NCBI GenBank assembly: GCA_934464775.1
Contig: CAKSKG010000026.1
Coordinates: forward strand, 1 to 31,100
Reading direction: 5' to 3'
DNA: 31,100 bases
Source: an uncultured Oscillospiraceae bacterium
GTDB lineage: Bacteria > Bacillota > Clostridia > Oscillospirales > Ruminococcaceae
Part shown: positions 7,596 through 16,066 of the stretch, one piece after another
How the letters are laid out: every line of letters starts with the position of its first letter
How positions within the stretch are numbered: position 1 is the first letter of the stretch
The notes under the pieces: model-generated
Database searches by the model: none
The model's input: the letters and a program-made list of their open reading frames with translations, nothing else
Told to the model about the DNA's origin: nothing
Translations under genes and position numbers: made by a program

Positions 7596-8048
7596 TTACA
7601 GCTTATACTGCATGAAATTTTTGTTTTTTACAAATCCGAAATCGGAATATAAAAGAACACCCATGTCGGAGGCTGTTATCTGGACTGTGCCGCAGCCGCA
7701 GGCTCCGGCTTCTTCCACCACACGGGACAGCAGCTGTTTTGCAATGCCCCTGCGGCGGTATTCGGGCTTTGTGAACATACTTGAAAGCAGCCCTATGCGT
7801 CCGCTTGGACAGCCAAAGTACGGCGGCTTTTCCACAACGGACATTCCGCTTGTGCCTATTATATCATCTCCGTCAAGTGCAAGCCACGAAATAAAAGTGC
7901 CGTCCGTCATATGCCTTATGTAATAGTCCTTCAAAGCGGGACGCAGGTCGATATCTTCCTTTGCGCCTTCTTCACGCAGCTGGTTTATTCTCATTGTTAT
8001 AAAGGTGTCAAGGTCGGTTTCGGTCATTTTTCGGTAGGTTATTTCCAT
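7596..8048 (-). CDS. GNAT family N-acetyltransferase
   Basis: A 150-residue single-domain acetyltransferase using acetyl-CoA; the substrate cannot be read from sequence. The acetyl-CoA pyrophosphate-binding motif A is clear: 'MFTKPEYRRRGIAKQLLSRVVEEA' contains RRRGIA (R/Q-x-x-G-x-A). The N-terminus (MEITYRKMTETDLDTFITMR) is the usual beta1-alpha1 start and the C-terminal 'YSDFGFVKN' the usual last strand. I chose the ATG at 8048 rather than the GTG at 8057, because GGGGTG lies at normal distance from the ATG and overlaps the GTG. It has its own promoter at 8108-8135 and shares a terminator with pheT. Confidence 0.88.
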   Translation of the reverse strand: MEITYRKMTETDLDTFITMRINQLREEGAKEDIDLRPALKDYYIRHMTDGTFISWLALDGDDIIGTSGMSVVEKPPYFGCPSGRIGLLSSMFTKPEYRRRGIAKQLLSRVVEEAGACGCGTVQITASDMGVLLYSDFGFVKNKNFMQYKL

Positions 8049-8107
8049 TTGTATCACCCCGTTTGTTTTTTTGCAATACCGTACAGCTGATGCAAGGTAT
8101 TGCCTTT

Positions 8108-8135
8108 ATTATATCACTGCGATTCAAAATGTCAA
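8108..8135 (-). promoter_or_regulatory. Sigma-A promoter for the GNAT gene
   Basis: On the - strand TTGACA (8135-8130) and TATAAT (8113-8108) both match the consensus exactly, with a 16-base spacer. The start of transcription would fall near 8101, giving a short leader before the ATG at 8048. Confidence 0.8.
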
Positions 8136-8202
8136 TAATATATTACTGCATATACAGCCCTCTAAGCATAAATTTTCCGGTGCTGTCAATATTAACAATA
8201 TC

Positions 8203-8365
8203 AGAACCTGTCCTCATAAGCATATGCACACGTCTTTTCGGCAAATTTTGCTGCATACTGCGTTAAAAATTCTTGCCATGCGGCAGCATGCCTGCGGATT
8301 TTTGCCTTGTCTGCAACAAAATTATGCACGAAGAGCCGCATACATTTCTTATGAGGACAGGTTCT
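8203..8365. repeat. 163-bp palindromic (MITE-like) element
   Basis: The termini are a perfect 18-bp inverted repeat, AGAACCTGTCCTCATAAG (8203-8220) and its complement at 8348-8365. The interior stays self-complementary, with imperfections, up to a centre near 8284 (GGCATGC/GCATGGC-like sequence), so the whole piece can fold into one long hairpin. No transposase is present. It fills most of the 345-base gap between the GNAT gene and the next gene; I see no other gene or clear promoter for the downstream gene in that gap. Confidence 0.75.
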
Positions 8366-8393
8366 TACATAAATCTGAAAGGCGGTATTTATT

Positions 8394-10472
8394 ATGACAG
8401 CAATAATCATGTGCGGCGGAAAAATGAAGTTCTTATCCGAGGATATCCCCAAGGCGGAGCTTTCGCTGTGCGGCAGGAAGATGTTTTCGTATGCGGCGGA
8501 CAGTGCAGGATTTGCCGACAGAGTGATAATTTCGGGAAGTGATGATGCCTGCGCTTCCGACGGTGATCTCGGAAGCTCTCTTAATGAGGTGTTCCGCCGT
8601 GAGGACAATATAACTGCGCCGTTCATCGTGCTTTTCGGCGATGTGCTATGCACAATGGATCTGTCCGCAGGAGTGAGCATGAATATGAAGCGAGGCGGAG
8701 TTACCGTGCTTGCGGCACTGAATGCCGACGGAGAATATTATTCCGATAAGAGCGGACATATCAGCCGTGAAAAAACAAAAGCTTCTGTCGGGGCAGTCTG
8801 CGGATTTGTGATCTCATCATATCCTGCGGAGGGATTTTTCAAAGGCGGTGCAGATGATGTTGTAAATTCACTCTCGGAAAAATATCATATGAGCGTTTAT
8901 TCCGAAAAATGCTTTATGCTGGACATTGCCGCTCCGCAGGATATCATAAGGGCAAACAGGGCGGTCATCACGGGGGAATATGAGCCTGCCGTGCCTTTTC
9001 CCGAGGGATATTTTTCGCCCAAGGGAGTGTGCTGCGGCGGAGCCGAATGCAGGGGGAATGTATATATCGGAAAGGGCTGTGTTATCGACAGCGGAGTCAG
9101 GCTTTCGGCAGGGACGGCAATAGGTGACTGCGTTTACATCGGAAGAGGAGCGGAGCTGGAGGACTGCACCGTCATGAACGGAGCGTATATCGGCGAAAGG
9201 GTGAAGCTGAAAAATGCCGTTGTGTGCCCCAATGCACGTCTGCTGAACGGCGGAGATGTCTGTGAGGGAGTATTGTCGGGAGAAAGTGTCTCTTCCGAAT
9301 TCAAAGCCTCCGATAACATACTTTTCGATTCGGAGGGCAGGATATGCGGCGGCAGGAACGGAATTGACCCGTCCTTTGCGGCAGCTGCCGGAAGTGCCGC
9401 CGTGCGTATCGGCAGAAAGATATGCATAGGCTGCCGCCGAAATGACGCTTCCGATGCGCTGATGAGGGCATTTTCCGCAGGAGTGAATGCGGCAGGCGGC
9501 GAGGCTGTCATTGCAGGTGAAGTTTCCGAACCGATGCTTCGCTTTGCCGTAAGGCTGACAGGCTCGGACTGCGGAGTTTATATAGGCGGCGAGGACGGAG
9601 CGGAGCTGCACTTCTGCGCTTCGGACGGTCTGCCGCTGGACGAGGAAAGCAGGCGTATCATTGAAAATGCGGCTGTCCGCAGAGAGTATTGTCATGCAGG
9701 GTACAGGCATTACGGCACCGTCACCGAATGCGGCAGCGTTGGTATGCTGTACGAAAATATGCTGGACAGGCTTGTCCGTGCGGATATAAGCGGCATTTTT
9801 GCGGACGTTTCCTCTCCCGATGAGATCGTTTATAAGGTGTGCAGGAGCGTATTTTCCCGTCACGGAGCCTGCCGCAGAGATGCGCCCAGGATAAGCTTTC
9901 ATATAAGCGGCGACGGACGGAGAGTGTCGGCATACAGCGAGGAAACGGGATATGTTTTCCATGACAAGGTGATGATGCTGTGCATAATGCGGCTGAAAGA
10001 GCTGGGAATTGACAATATTGCGGTAAGCTCGGCGCTGCCCTCTGCGGCGGACAGTATTTGTCCGCTTGTGAGATATGAGCAGTATCCCGACTATTCTGCG
10101 ATGTCTCCGCAGCAGTTAAAATCCGATCTTGAAGCGAGAAAGCTTGCTTCGGAGCTGCCCTTTACCGAGGACGGAGCTGCTGCGGCGGTGATCCTGACCG
10201 ATCATCTTGCGGCAAACGGGATAACTCTTGCGCAGGCAGTCACAGCACTGCCGAAATATGCTCTTGCGGAACGTTTTGTTCCGATGAAAGGCTCCTCCGA
10301 GATACTGAAAAGGATAATCCCTTCGGCTGCGGCGGATAAGCGCGGAAAGGTAGTGATACGTCCGCTGCGGACGGGCGGCGGAGTAATGCTCCATGTTGAA
10401 AGCTACGCCATGGAGGCGGCTGCGGAGCTTTGCGGCTTTTATGAGGAGCTTATATCTAAAGGTCACATCTAA
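8394..10472 (+). CDS. Degenerate sugar nucleotidyltransferase / left-handed beta-helix / phosphohexomutase fusion protein
   Basis: A 692-residue protein with three parts. Residues 1-190 resemble an NDP-sugar (mannose-1-phosphate guanylyl) transferase, but the GGxGTRLxPLT signature reads MCGGKMKFLSEDIPKAELSL. Residues 222-285 are hexapeptide repeats (GNVYIGKGCVIDSGVRL and following) of a left-handed beta helix. Residues 335-685 resemble phosphomannomutase/phosphoglucomutase: 'GRKICIGCRRNDASDALMRAFSAG' fits domain 1, but the TASHNP active-site loop is replaced by YIGGEDG near 397, the DGDGDR metal loop is SGDGRR (about 506-510), and the phosphate-binding RPSGTEP is RPLRTGG. It may be an inactive or regulatory derivative of the fusion enzymes known from several bacterial groups. 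Start ATG with AAAGGCGG upstream. It stands alone, behind a palindromic element. Confidence 0.72.
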   Translation: MTAIIMCGGKMKFLSEDIPKAELSLCGRKMFSYAADSAGFADRVIISGSDDACASDGDLGSSLNEVFRREDNITAPFIVLFGDVLCTMDLSAGVSMNMKRGGVTVLAALNADGEYYSDKSGHISREKTKASVGAVCGFVISSYPAEGFFKGGADDVVNSLSEKYHMSVYSEKCFMLDIAAPQDIIRANRAVITGEYEPAVPFPEGYFSPKGVCCGGAECRGNVYIGKGCVIDSGVRLSAGTAIGDCVYIGRGAELEDCTVMNGAYIGERVKLKNAVVCPNARLLNGGDVCEGVLSGESVSSEFKASDNILFDSEGRICGGRNGIDPSFAAAAGSAAVRIGRKICIGCRRNDASDALMRAFSAGVNAAGGEAVIAGEVSEPMLRFAVRLTGSDCGVYIGGEDGAELHFCASDGLPLDEESRRIIENAAVRREYCHAGYRHYGTVTECGSVGMLYENMLDRLVRADISGIFADVSSPDEIVYKVCRSVFSRHGACRRDAPRISFHISGDGRRVSAYSEETGYVFHDKVMMLCIMRLKELGIDNIAVSSALPSAADSICPLVRYEQYPDYSAMSPQQLKSDLEARKLASELPFTEDGAAAAVILTDHLAANGITLAQAVTALPKYALAERFVPMKGSSEILKRIIPSAAADKRGKVVIRPLRTGGGVMLHVESYAMEAAAELCGFYEELISKGHI

Positions 10473-10548
10473 AATGAAATGATCCGTCCGATAAAGACCA
10501 CTGTTTTTCGGTGCAGTTGACAATATTATTACAATAAGGAAAATATGT

Positions 10549-10577
10549 TTGACAAATGGGCGGTACAGGTGTATAAT
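10549..10577 (+). promoter_or_regulatory. Exact-consensus sigma-A promoter upstream of rnjA
   Basis: TTGACA (10549-10554), 17-base spacer, TATAAT (10572-10577): both hexamers and the spacing are the ideal. Transcription would start near 10584, about 620 bases ahead of the rnjA start, with no convincing gene between. Another TATAAT lies at 11111-11116 but lacks a recognisable -35 box. Confidence 0.85.
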
Positions 10578-10583
10578 AAACTT

Positions 10584-11201
10584 ATATTTTTATGTTCGGA
10601 TAATTAAGGGAGCAATGATCGGTTTGATCGGCGGTTCCTTAACGGCGCTGTTTGGGGATAACCCCGATATTCTGTGTGAATGATATGTGCCGTGCTTCGG
10701 TTGGGCAGTGAAATTTTTATTTTTCGGAAAGAAATATGCGTCGGGACGGCGCATTGGCGGCAGTATGTTTGCGGACGGTTTAGCTTTTTGTTCATTTTCA
10801 TTTTGATAAAATATGCCGCATTTCCGCCTTTTTAACGGTGAACGGAAAGATCTGGATATGACACCCGAACTGCGTGTACAGCATGGCTTCGGCGTGATAT
10901 TGCCGCAGAGACATTTATTTCTCAGCTTTTGATCGGCAGCTTATTAAAGCCGCAGGCTTTGTGAAATGATCCGATAGGCGGTTCCTTGATGACAGGTTTG
11001 GTTTTCGGCTTTTGTACCGTGTCGGGAGATACGGGCAGAGGTGTTTTATCTGCTTTTATTGTTTATATGCGTTTCGTTGTCCGAATGTAAAATTATCAGT
11101 AATACTATTATATAATCAGTTTTTTTCCTCTGGGGCGCTGCGGATCGTTCGGAAAGCTTTTTGCGCCGCCAGACGGAAACGGAAAGAATGAGGTAATCAA
11201 A
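10584..11201 (+). promoter_or_regulatory. Long apparently untranslated leader (or separate small RNA) ahead of rnjA
   Basis: Nothing in these 618 bases looks like a gene. A potential hairpin lies near the start, TTAAGGGA (10604-10611) with TTCCTTAA (10635-10642). The motif ATGATC...GAT.GGCGGTTCCTT...GTTTGG occurs twice, at 10615-10655 and 10967-11001. Several T-runs follow short stems, but none is a convincing terminator. It may be a regulatory 5' leader of the RNase J message, an independent non-coding RNA, or remains of a lost gene. I cannot decide from sequence alone. Confidence 0.45.
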
Positions 11202-13424
11202 TTGGAAAAAGAAAAAAACGGAACAGTTTATACGATCAATGATTTCGGTGAAAAGATAGCTGTAAAGCAGGACAGAAAGCCTGAACCTGCCGCTGCCGAA
11301 AAGTCCGAGAATACTTCTGCTCCCACAGGCTATCAGAAGCCCCGCAGCTACAATAACTACGGCGAAAACGGCGGCAGAAAGCCCTATTACAATAAATATA
11401 ACAAGTATAACAGAAACGGCAGACGTCCTTATTACAATCCCAATCACAGACAGGAAAGATATCAGCAGCAGAACAATGAAAATGCCCAGAACGAGCGCAG
11501 CCGCGGCACTGCCGAAAGACAGCCCCTGTCGGCTCCTCCCGCTGCTCCTGCCGTAAATCTGCCTGTTTCGGCGCCGCAGGTACAGCACCGTGAATACAGA
11601 AAGCCCTATCAGCAGGGAAGATACTATAATAACAACAGATACAACAGATATAACAATTACCGCAATAATGACCGTCAGAACGGCTATGACCGCACCCAGC
11701 CCGAAAAATCACAGCAGGAGAATCCCGCCGAACAGACAGGCTATGTTACAAATCACAGAAGCGGCAGAAGAACTCCTTTGAAGATAATCCCCCTTGGCGG
11801 ACTTCATGAGATCGGCAAGAACATGACCGTTTTCGAGTGTGCAAACGATATTTTCATCGTTGACTGCGGCATGGCTTTCCCCGACAGCGATATGCCCGGC
11901 GTAGATATCGTCCTCCCCGACTTCACATATGTTGAGGAAAACGCTGACAGAGTAAGGGGAATCGTTATTACTCACGGTCACGAGGACCATATCGGCGGAC
12001 TTGCTTATCTGCTGAAAAAGGTGAATGTTCCCGTTTATGCCACACGCCTTACGGTTGGACTTATCGAGGGCAAGCTGAAAGAGCATAATCTTTCGGGAGT
12101 TTCCCTTAATGTTGTGAAGCCCAGACAGACCGTAAAGCTTGGCTGCATGGCAGTTGAATTTATCAGAGTCAACCATTCAATTCCCGATGCGGTGGCCCTT
12201 GCTATCCATACTCCTGCTGGAATAGTTGTCCATACGGGCGACTTCAAGGTGGACTATACACCCATTCAGGGCGGAGTTATCGACCTTGCACGCTTCGGCG
12301 AGCTTGGCAGCAGAGGCGTTCTTGCCCTTATGGCGGATTCCACAAATGCGGAGCGTCCAGGTCATACAGCTTCGGAAAAGACCGTTGGTGCTTCCTTTGA
12401 AAAGCTCTTTGACAAGGCGGAGGGCAAGCGCATCATCATTGCCACATTCTCCTCCAACATTCAGAGAATACAGCAGATCATCGACCATGCTGTTCGCTGC
12501 GGCAGAAAGGTAGCCGTTTTCGGCAGAAGCATGGTGAATGTTATAAATACCGCCACCGAGCTTGGATATCTCCGAGTTCCCGAGGGCGTTATCATCGACC
12601 TTGACGCCATGAACCGCTTCCCCTCCGAGAAGATCGTTCTTATCACAACGGGAAGTCAGGGCGAGCCTATGTCCGCTCTTACAAGAATGGCGATGAACGA
12701 GCATAAGAGCATAACGATCACTCCGCAGGATTTCATCATCATAAGCGCAACGCCTATCCCCGGCAATGAAAAGCTGGTGACACGAGTTGTAAACGAGCTG
12801 ATGAAATCGGGCGCAGAGGTAGTTTACGAGGCTATGTACGATATCCATGTTTCGGGTCATGCGTGTCAGGAGGAGCTGAAGCTCATTCAGGCTCTTACAA
12901 AGCCCAGATTCTTTATCCCCGTACACGGCGAATACAAGCATCTTAAAAAGCACGCAGGAGTTGCTTATTCCATGGGAATGAGCGAGGACAGCGTTATAAT
13001 AGGCGCTATCGGCGATGTTATCGAGACGGACGGCGTTGATATGAAGATAACGGGAGCGGTCCATTCGGGAAGAGTTCTTGTTGACGGACTGGGCGTCGGC
13101 GACGTCGGCTCAATCGTCCTCAGAGACAGAAAGCATCTTGCCGAGGACGGACTTATCGTCGTTGTTGTAACTATCGAAAGCGAGAGCGGAACTGTTCTTG
13201 CAGGCCCCGATATCGTATCGAGAGGCTTTGTATATGTCCGTGAATCGGAAGAGATGATGGAGGACGCAAGAGCGCTGCTTTCGGATACGCTGAATCACTG
13301 CTTCGACAGTCATATCCGTGACTGGAATTCCATCAAGTCCAGAATAAAGGACGATCTCAGCGATTATATCTTTATGAAAACAAAGCGCAGCCCCATGATC
13401 CTGCCTATAATCCAGGAAATATAA
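11202..13424 (+). CDS. rnjA: Ribonuclease J with a long disordered N-terminal extension
   Basis: A metallo-beta-lactamase/beta-CASP exo- and endoribonuclease of mRNA decay and RNA maturation, 740 residues; the family is usually about 555. The conserved core starts near residue 193 (LKIIPLGGLHEIGKNM). The zinc motif HGHEDH is at 258-263, with VNHSIPDA, HTGDFKVD and HVSGHA further on. The first ~190 residues are low complexity, rich in Asn, Tyr, Arg and Gln (for example YYNNNRYNRYNNYRNN near 141-156), with a Pro/Ala patch at 108-126. The TTG start at 11202 is supported by TGAGGT seven bases upstream; the extension is in frame without interruption. gdpP follows after 35 bases. The call is RNase J; J1 versus J2 is not resolved. 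Confidence 0.93.
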   Translation: MEKEKNGTVYTINDFGEKIAVKQDRKPEPAAAEKSENTSAPTGYQKPRSYNNYGENGGRKPYYNKYNKYNRNGRRPYYNPNHRQERYQQQNNENAQNERSRGTAERQPLSAPPAAPAVNLPVSAPQVQHREYRKPYQQGRYYNNNRYNRYNNYRNNDRQNGYDRTQPEKSQQENPAEQTGYVTNHRSGRRTPLKIIPLGGLHEIGKNMTVFECANDIFIVDCGMAFPDSDMPGVDIVLPDFTYVEENADRVRGIVITHGHEDHIGGLAYLLKKVNVPVYATRLTVGLIEGKLKEHNLSGVSLNVVKPRQTVKLGCMAVEFIRVNHSIPDAVALAIHTPAGIVVHTGDFKVDYTPIQGGVIDLARFGELGSRGVLALMADSTNAERPGHTASEKTVGASFEKLFDKAEGKRIIIATFSSNIQRIQQIIDHAVRCGRKVAVFGRSMVNVINTATELGYLRVPEGVIIDLDAMNRFPSEKIVLITTGSQGEPMSALTRMAMNEHKSITITPQDFIIISATPIPGNEKLVTRVVNELMKSGAEVVYEAMYDIHVSGHACQEELKLIQALTKPRFFIPVHGEYKHLKKHAGVAYSMGMSEDSVIIGAIGDVIETDGVDMKITGAVHSGRVLVDGLGVGDVGSIVLRDRKHLAEDGLIVVVVTIESESGTVLAGPDIVSRGFVYVRESEEMMEDARALLSDTLNHCFDSHIRDWNSIKSRIKDDLSDYIFMKTKRSPMILPIIQEI

Positions 13425-13459
13425 CGGGCGGCGTCATCGGTTTGTAACGGAGGTTTGGT

Positions 13460-15466
13460 ATGCTTACGGGAAAACGCTGGAAGGCATTTAAACTTGTATC
13501 GGTGCTGCTGGTGCTGGCGGCATTTGTGTGCGCAGTGCTGGGAGAAAGCACAGGCAGCTTTACGCTGTGGACAAAGCTTGGGCTTATAGCCTGTGTTGCG
13601 GCGGCATATCTTGTGCTGTTCATTGCGGCATCAAGGAATCTGCACAGCTTTGTATCGGAAATGGAATCGCAGCTTGATCTTACCGAGCGTGATTCGCTGT
13701 ATAAATTTCCTGCGCCTGCGGTGATAATCGACGGCAGCGGTACTATTATATGGTATAACAAGGCTTTCTCGGAGGAGATATATACCAACGACGCCTACGG
13801 CGTTCCGATAACGAGCATAATAGATATCAATATCGAGGAAACTCACAGCAAAAAGGACGTTACCGTTGAATATATGTCGGAGAAGTACCGTGTTTCTGCG
13901 GTGACTACCGAAAAGCATGATACAAACACGTCCGATGTTGTGACCGATCTTACTCTGCTTTATTTTGAGGATATAAGCGAGTATGTCCGCCTTGAGGAAG
14001 AGTATGAGCGCTCACGTATGTGGGTCATGCTCATCATGATCGACAGCTATGAGGATCTTTTCACCAACATCAAGGATTCCGACAAGTCCCATATCATAAT
14101 GAAAATAGACAAGATCATGGAGAAGTTCATGGAGGACAATCAGGGTATTGTCCGCAAGGTCTCCTCCGACCGCTTCCTTGCGATAATCGAGGAGGAGCCG
14201 CTCAGAAAGCTTATCGACGATCAGTTCCGCACCATTCTTGACAGGGCAAGAGAGATAACCGTTACCGACAAGACCTATGTTACTGTTTCGATAGGCGTCG
14301 GTCACGGCGGACATACTCTTGCGGAGTCGGAAAAAATGGCAAAGCAGGCTCTTGATATGACGCAGGGCAGAGGCGGCGATCAGGCTGCCGTTAAGGACGA
14401 CAATGACTTCCAGTTCTTCGGCGGCACATCAAAGGGCATAGAAAAGCACACAAAGGTAAGGACAAGGATATTCAGCTCCAATCTTATGCAGCTGGTGGAG
14501 CAGTCGGAAAATGTCATGGTAATGGGTCACAGATTTTCCGATCTGGACGCTCTCGGCGCAGCCGCAGGCATGGTGGGCGCACTCAGAGGACTGGGGTATA
14601 ACGCATACATATGCGTTGATGAAACACGCACCCTTGCAACTCCCATAATCGAACGTCTGAAAGAGAATATCTCCGACGGCGGCGACCTTTTCCTTTCGCC
14701 GAAAAGCGCCTTTGACATTATAAGCGACAAGACGCTGCTTATCATCGTTGATACGAACAGCAAGGATATGCTGGAAAGCTATGAGCTTTACGAAGCAGCG
14801 AAGAATATCGTCTATATCGACCACCACAGACAGGTGGTAAACAGCATCGACAATGCGGTGGTATCGCTCCATGAGCCTTATGCTTCCTCCGCCAGCGAGA
14901 TCGTTGCGGAGGTAGTGCAGTACATGGCGCTGCCCGAGCCGCTTTCAAGCTATTATGCGGACGCAATGCTTGCGGGCATTATGCTTGATACAAAGGATTT
15001 CGTCAACAAGACGGGAATACGCACCTTTGAGGCTGCGGCTTTCCTTAGAAAGCTTGGAGCGGACACGGTTGCGGTAAAGAGACTTTTCGCAAATACGCTG
15101 GACAGCTGCCGCAAGCGCTCCGTCATGGTGGAAAATGCGGAGATACACAACCGCTGCGCAATTTCCGTTTGGGATTCTCCCGACAATGAGGTGCGCATCT
15201 TCTCGGCGCAGGCGGCGGACGAGCTGCTGGGCGTTCAGGGAGTGGACGCAAGCTTTGTGCTGTATTCCTGCAAGCTCAACGGCAGCGACTGCGTGAATAT
15301 CTCGGCAAGATCATACGGTCTGCTGAATGTTCAGGTCATAATGGAAAAGCTGGGCGGCGGCGGACATCAGACAATGGCTGCGGCGCAGATTTACGACATC
15401 TCCGTGCAGGAGGCGAGAGTCCGCCTTGAAGCGGCTATCGACGAATATATGGAGGGAATAAGCTGA
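13460..15466 (+). CDS. gdpP: Cyclic-di-AMP phosphodiesterase, GdpP type (DHH-DHHA1, PAS, degenerate GGDEF)
   Basis: A 668-residue membrane protein that would hydrolyse c-di-AMP to pApA, lowering this essential signal of potassium, osmotic and wall homeostasis. Two membrane segments (about 11-28 and 38-57) precede a PAS-like domain (about 75-175), a degenerate GGDEF domain (about 185-312, ending GRGGDQAAVK) and the catalytic DHH-DHHA1 part. The metal-binding motifs are intact: GHRFSDLDALGAA (356-368), D431 (IIVDTNS), DHHR (454-457) and GGGGH (632-636). The ATG at 13460 follows CGGAGG. The order gdpP-rplI-dnaB is conserved in Firmicutes (yybT-rplI-dnaC in Bacillus), which supports the assignment. 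The GGDEF part is expected to have weak ATPase rather than cyclase activity. Confidence 0.95.
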   Translation: MLTGKRWKAFKLVSVLLVLAAFVCAVLGESTGSFTLWTKLGLIACVAAAYLVLFIAASRNLHSFVSEMESQLDLTERDSLYKFPAPAVIIDGSGTIIWYNKAFSEEIYTNDAYGVPITSIIDINIEETHSKKDVTVEYMSEKYRVSAVTTEKHDTNTSDVVTDLTLLYFEDISEYVRLEEEYERSRMWVMLIMIDSYEDLFTNIKDSDKSHIIMKIDKIMEKFMEDNQGIVRKVSSDRFLAIIEEEPLRKLIDDQFRTILDRAREITVTDKTYVTVSIGVGHGGHTLAESEKMAKQALDMTQGRGGDQAAVKDDNDFQFFGGTSKGIEKHTKVRTRIFSSNLMQLVEQSENVMVMGHRFSDLDALGAAAGMVGALRGLGYNAYICVDETRTLATPIIERLKENISDGGDLFLSPKSAFDIISDKTLLIIVDTNSKDMLESYELYEAAKNIVYIDHHRQVVNSIDNAVVSLHEPYASSASEIVAEVVQYMALPEPLSSYYADAMLAGIMLDTKDFVNKTGIRTFEAAAFLRKLGADTVAVKRLFANTLDSCRKRSVMVENAEIHNRCAISVWDSPDNEVRIFSAQAADELLGVQGVDASFVLYSCKLNGSDCVNISARSYGLLNVQVIMEKLGGGGHQTMAAAQIYDISVQEARVRLEAAIDEYMEGIS

Positions 15467-15539
15467 TCCTGTCGGATCATACGGTCCGACTTACTATAAG
15501 GTCACATATAAAAAAATATATAATGAAAGGCTGATAAAA

Positions 15540-15986
15540 ATGAAGGTTATTTTTACACAGGACGTTAAAGGCTCCGGCAAGAAGGGCGACGTTAAAGAGG
15601 TAGCGGACGGCTACGCACGCAACTTCCTTATAGGAAAGGGTCTGGCTGTTGAGGCTACCGCCAAGAATCTCTCCGATCTGGCAGGCAAGAAGGCTTCCGA
15701 GCAGCACAAGGCTGACGTTGCAAAGCAGGAAGCAATAGAGGCTGCCGCAAAGGTCAAGGGCAAGACTGTTGTATGCAAGGCTAAGGCAGGCAGCGGCGGA
15801 CGTCTTTTCGGAGCAGTTACCGCAGGCAATATCGCTGATCTTATCAGCAGCCAGCTGGGCGTTAAGATCGAAAAGAAGAAGGTTTCCCTCAACAGCGACA
15901 TCAAGGCTTTCGGAACATATACTGCCGAGATTCGCTTCATGGCAGGCATCTCCGAGAAGATCACTGTCGAGGTTACAGAGGAATAA
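15540..15986 (+). CDS. rplI: 50S ribosomal protein L9
   Basis: Structural protein of the large ribosomal subunit, 148 residues as usual. The N-terminal 23S rRNA-binding domain shows the family signature: 'DVKGSGKKGDVKEVADGYARNFLIGKGLAVEAT' (residues 8-40). A charged connecting helix (about 41-75) and the C-terminal domain (SGGRLFGAVTAGNIADLI onward) follow. The ATG at 15540 has a modest AAAGG site. It lies 73 bases after gdpP and 80 before dnaB, in the conserved gdpP-rplI-dnaB order. Confidence 0.97.
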   Translation: MKVIFTQDVKGSGKKGDVKEVADGYARNFLIGKGLAVEATAKNLSDLAGKKASEQHKADVAKQEAIEAAAKVKGKTVVCKAKAGSGGRLFGAVTAGNIADLISSQLGVKIEKKKVSLNSDIKAFGTYTAEIRFMAGISEKITVEVTEE

Positions 15987-16014
15987 TTAAAGATCATCTC
16001 TAAAAAATATCAAA

Positions 16015-16058
16015 ACGGAAAGGAGTACGTTTTCCGTCGGGGATCTTCCCGCAGACGG
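16015..16058 (+). promoter_or_regulatory. Two mutually exclusive hairpins ahead of dnaB
   Basis: ACGGAAA (16015-16021) can pair with TTTCCGT (16031-16037). Alternatively CCGTC...GGG (16034-16042) can pair with CCC...GACGG (16048-16058). The two share CCGT and exclude each other. The second would cover part of the weak GACGGGA ribosome site of dnaB. A strong AAAGGAG at 16019-16025 has no start codon at a usable distance. Function is speculative. Confidence 0.3.
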
Positions 16059-16066
16059 GAACGGCA

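Noticed and set aside
8063..8680. Frames on both strands covering the 163-bp palindrome
   Set aside because: They run through the hairpin and into the start of the fusion gene; no ribosome site and no protein-like pattern.
8868..9962. Long - strand frame (364 codons) opposite the fusion gene
   Set aside because: It is antisense to an intact coding frame with recognisable domains; codon pattern of a shadow frame, no ribosome site.
10615..10683. Possible 22-codon leader peptide (MIGLIGGSLTALFG...) in the rnjA leader
   Set aside because: The AAGGGAG ahead of its ATG is too close for normal initiation, and there is no comparison to show coding. The repeated motif further down gives a similar Gly-Gly-Ser-Leu reading, but in a frame closed by stops.
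12177..13064. Long - strand frame (295 codons) opposite rnjA
   Set aside because: Lies entirely antisense to the conserved RNase J core; a shadow frame.
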